From assembly GCF_947623445.1 (NCBI RefSeq), contig NC_135245.1, positions 16,313,501-16,377,500 of the forward strand: a DNA stretch of 64,000 bases, written 5' to 3'. Under the pieces are notes generated by a model. That model was not told where the DNA came from. It searched no databases and saw only the letters and a program-made list of their open reading frames with translations. This stretch comes from Clavelina lepadiformis (lineage: Eukaryota; Chordata; Ascidiacea; Aplousobranchia; Clavelinidae). Made by a program: the position numbers and the translations under genes. Shown piece after piece: positions 60,854 to 64,000 of this stretch (positions are counted from its first letter, which is position 1; each line of letters begins with the position of its first letter).

Positions 60854-63119
60854 ATGGGAAGGAAACCATTCCTGTAATATTTTCATGTCGGATTTGGTTT
60901 GAAGGGGTTTTGTTTTTTTCGGGTTTCGGATAAACGAGGTCTAACTGAATGGGTGTATATATATGCAAATTTGAAACAAATTTTAACATATGAGTATACT
61001 TTGTAATATAGTATCTATAGATGTATAAGATATCATTTGCATTTCGAAATCTTAAGCTAAGTTAGATTTGATTCAAATGTCTAACACACTTACCATTTGT
61101 GTTAGTCTGCCTTCACTAATCTTTGCTCTGCCAGAACTAAGTTTCTCTACACAGATTACATTCATTAACTGAACACACCAGTTGGTATGTATAATTAATA
61201 GCTGTACTGTATAAAAGAAGTCAGCAATGCACCGGTAGTCGATTGCTGCATGCAGACTCGACCTGATTGTTCAATTTGATTAGGCACGACAGCTTAGCTT
61301 TCGACAAAATAAGAAACTACAACACCAAAGCAAACCTAAGATCTTGAATTAGTGATTTACTGCAAATCCTCCCAATAGGAAAATGCCCATCTCATAACAA
61401 TCAATAATTTCCTACAGCCTACAGCCCTACAAGAAAACGACTTGTTAAGGGAAAACAAAATGCAAGTATAGTTGGTAACTGATTTTCTACATTTTTATGT
61501 TTAAAATGGTTTGTACAGTAGTTGATTAGCTAGTGCGGTTTATACTTTATCACTATTATTTCAAAATAAAGATATATAAAGCATTGCTGCAATTACAGCA
61601 GATATGTGATTAATGTATCTGTCTTCAATAAACCTTTACTCTGCATAAAGTGAGCTATTTTAAGTAACTTACTATTGCAGCTTGATGTGGAACAAGCAAG
61701 TTAAAAGCAATTATTGGTAAGTCGAAAACTGTTGTAAGATTATAGCGCAACGTCATAACCACACATGTATTTCTAGTCAATTTCATGTGCATGCCAATGC
61801 TAACCCATTTTTCTGCATCGGAAGAATTCTTGCACTATTCAAAACAAGAAGCAAACGCAATTTCATATAAGGTAACCTGTTGGAGGGTTACGTTTTAAAA
61901 TCACCCAATGATGGTGCTTCATTGTGTTTATTTTTTTCCGTATGGTGGTGCTAATCGACTTTGTTTCACCAATGGCGAGCGTCCTATTCTTCGGTGCAGC
62001 TTTGTGGTTGTTTATTTAAAAAAGTCTTTCCATTTAGCTTCTTCTTTGTACCTGAAGTCGGTCTTCCATTTCACCTTGAGTTACTGTTCATCAACAGTCA
62101 CCTCATCACGGATGCAGCTTGAATCGTTTCAAATCAGTTTATTAGTTTATTGTTTTATGCATAAAACCCGGCTACATTCTTGTTGAAACAAACACGGTTT
62201 GTTTTCAATTAAAAGAACGTGCTGTTTTCGTTATGCCCCCGGCAAAGTCATTTCAAATGAAAATTTGTACATAGGTCAACAAGTCAGTTAAACCGGTACA
62301 GCACTGTTCCAATATGATTCATGAAAGGAACTCGAAAGCTCACATTTTTTACTTTCTTGCTTCTTTTCTTTTTGGTTACAGTAATACAAATTGTGAACAG
62401 GTAATATTCTCACGTGAAAAACGCATGAAGCGTTTTTTTTCCTCGTTGTGCAAATGTTTGATTGTAGTGGTTATAATTAAGTGCAGTCGCGCGGGCTGTC
62501 TTAATAGCAGTAAAATGTATCAATTTATAGAAATGGCGAATTTAGACATCTTGTGCTGCAGTCCATCGGCTCAGCGGAGCTCGGTCGATATGATTTGGTT
62601 GTACTGATGGTTACTGGCGTGGCTTGAGAGAACGTGGTATGATGTGAAACCTTTTTAAAGCCGCTTTGACTCTAGCATTTTACAACCGTGTTTTTGACAT
62701 TGACGTCGTACTTTTGCAAACGTCAGTAGTGAGCGTTTATAATGCTGTATATAACTTTAAGATTATGACTCAAGGGTCATATTATTTCAGGTATCATAAT
62801 ATTTAACATAGTAACCTAAATGCGAGAAAAAAATCCTGCTTGGTTATTCTGAGTCAGACCTCCCAGCTATGCGGAATTCGGCGGAAAAAATAACCGAATT
62901 AACTCGTTTAACTTATAATAGGTTTGCTTGCCTGTGATCTTGAATGTTAGACCCGAATAGTTTTATGTTCGGGCACTTTATATACAAGTTACTTCCTGGA
63001 AAATCCTGCTAGTTTATGCGTTCTTCAGTGCATGTTATATTTGGGTTGTTAAATCTAGTTTAAACCGGTAAAAGACCAACGGGTCGACCAAAAACCAGGT
63101 GATATAATAATATCACTGA
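60854..63119. other. Gene-poor stretch
   Basis: No gene recognised. A splice-bounded 36-base segment at about 61680-61720 (acceptor TTACTATTGCAG, donor ATTG/GTAAGT) was seen but cannot be tied to a frame. Frames of 80-100 codons at 61908 and 62314 have no motifs. Confidence 0.4.
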
Positions 63120-63189
63120 CCTGGCTTGGTCACGACTGATATTCCTATAGCTGAAATGAAAGACGTGGCAAAAGATCTCGAACTGTTCC

Positions 63190-63275
63190 GGGAGCTTCTA
63201 AAGCTGCTGCCCCCAACGACCCTCCCGAGAGGAAGACGTGGGTTTCGAAAAGAGAAAGAAAAATCTATTTGGTTA
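63190..63275. repeat. Dispersed repeat, copy 2 (partner at 35890-35998)
   Basis: GAGCTTCTAAAGCTGCTGCC ... CGACCCTCCCGAGAGGAAGACGTGGG ... CGAAAAGAGAAAGAAAAAT matches the first copy in order. An 18-base palindrome GTGATATAATAATATCAC lies just upstream at 63099-63116. Confidence 0.45.
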
Positions 63276-64000
63276 ATGAGAAAGTTAAAAACATTCCGTG
63301 TTTAACAAAAAATGCTGATTGGTTTATTTATGCCGTAAAGAACAAAGTAATTACGTCATAAAGAATTAATCAACAACTTTGAACGAACCAGTTTTACCCT
63401 CTTTGACTACAAACTTGCACCATTACAGGTAAAAACAACTTCAGCGTTTACGAAAACAATATTCTTGGAAGAACGTAAAAGTCTACTTTTTTCTCTGTCA
63501 ATGAAGTCAGCATGTGGCATCATTGGCAAGATAACTCATACATTTCGACATCTTTGAAACCTCTGTGTTTCTAAACAACTTTTGCTTACTAAAGCATTTC
63601 CAAATCAATGACGCAATCAATATACAACAGAGGATTATAATGTAAACTGGGAAATTATGATGAAAATATGATTTACATGTGAAGTAACGTTTATTTCGAT
63701 TTAACTTTTTGATAACATACTTACTGCACGACCTCGTGGGTTAAATTTGTTTTATCAACAGTCGCTTTATGATTTGTAGAAATGGTAGAAGAACTTGTAT
63801 TTTTTAACCAGTTCCGAGCTTGTTCGACAAAGTCCTGTAGATTCGGCACGCCTGGCAGGTTTTAAATGCAATTTGCCATCTAACTGCCCAGCTCATAAAA
63901 TTTGCTTAATAAAAGTAGTTAATGTTGAAGAACATCACCTTAAGCAGATTGTCTGCCGTTAAAACCGTTGCAAACGTGATAACTGGTTGTTTTGGCATCG
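63276..64000. other. Window end, nothing recognised
   Basis: AT-rich sequence with short frames only. Confidence 0.4.

Noticed and set aside
61908-62186. 92-codon plus-strand frame
   Set aside because: Neither strand gives a recognisable protein. Possible short coding-like pieces on the minus strand are broken by stops within a few codons.
1-64000. CRISPR arrays, operons, phage or bacterial defence genes
   Set aside because: The window is spliced animal DNA. No regularly spaced direct repeats with unique spacers and no prokaryotic gene order were found.

Overview
The window is AT-rich metazoan nuclear DNA. Spliced genes with GT/AG introns, long gene-poor gaps and many short TIR-bearing elements all point that way. 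The protein set (CIRBP-type RNA-binding protein, NSUN5, L2HGDH, BABAM2/BRE, ZIP1/2/3-type zinc transporter) fits an invertebrate. A tunicate is my best but weak guess from sequence texture; no species call is possible from sequence alone.

Layout. (1) 1-29169 is a tandem segmental duplication. Unit 1 (1-16188, its first ~220 bases lying left of the window) and unit 2 (16189-29169) each hold a two-exon glycine-rich RNA-binding protein gene and then the start of NSUN5. Unit 1 ends inside NSUN5, leaving a decayed 5' half (15557-16188). Unit 2 runs into the intact NSUN5 (28534-29904). Each unit carries its own transposon insertions, and the other unit gives the empty site, so element ends and target duplications can be read to the base. 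A broken Ty3/Gypsy element (10799-15498) sits in unit 1. A Tc1-like MITE, hAT-like elements (one nested in another), a foldback element and a candidate solo LTR sit in unit 2. (2) 31145-34919, minus strand: a complete ten-exon L2HGDH, convergent with NSUN5. (3) 34920-39090: intergenic, with diverged tandem repeats and an internally deleted piggyBac element. (4) 39091-43416, plus: a complete eight-exon BABAM2 (BRE). (5) 50135-53000, plus: a complete three-exon zinc transporter, with a hAT-like insertion 6 bases after its stop codon. (6) 53.4-64 kb: gene-poor, with a Mutator-like transposase fragment, candidate exons on both strands and another hAT-like element.

The most striking signal is in the duplicated RNA-binding gene. 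Flanks and introns of the two copies differ by about 3-10%. The RRM proteins differ at 44 of 84 residues, yet only one of the 40 shared residues uses a different codon. Amino-acid change is therefore far above the neutral background in a copy whose frame and splice sites are intact. Conversely, 440 bases of intron in the same units are almost identical.

The genes do not form an operon or pathway. They act separately in RNA binding, rRNA methylation, mitochondrial 2-hydroxyglutarate removal, BRCA1-A/BRISC deubiquitination and zinc import. No tRNA, rRNA or CRISPR array was found.
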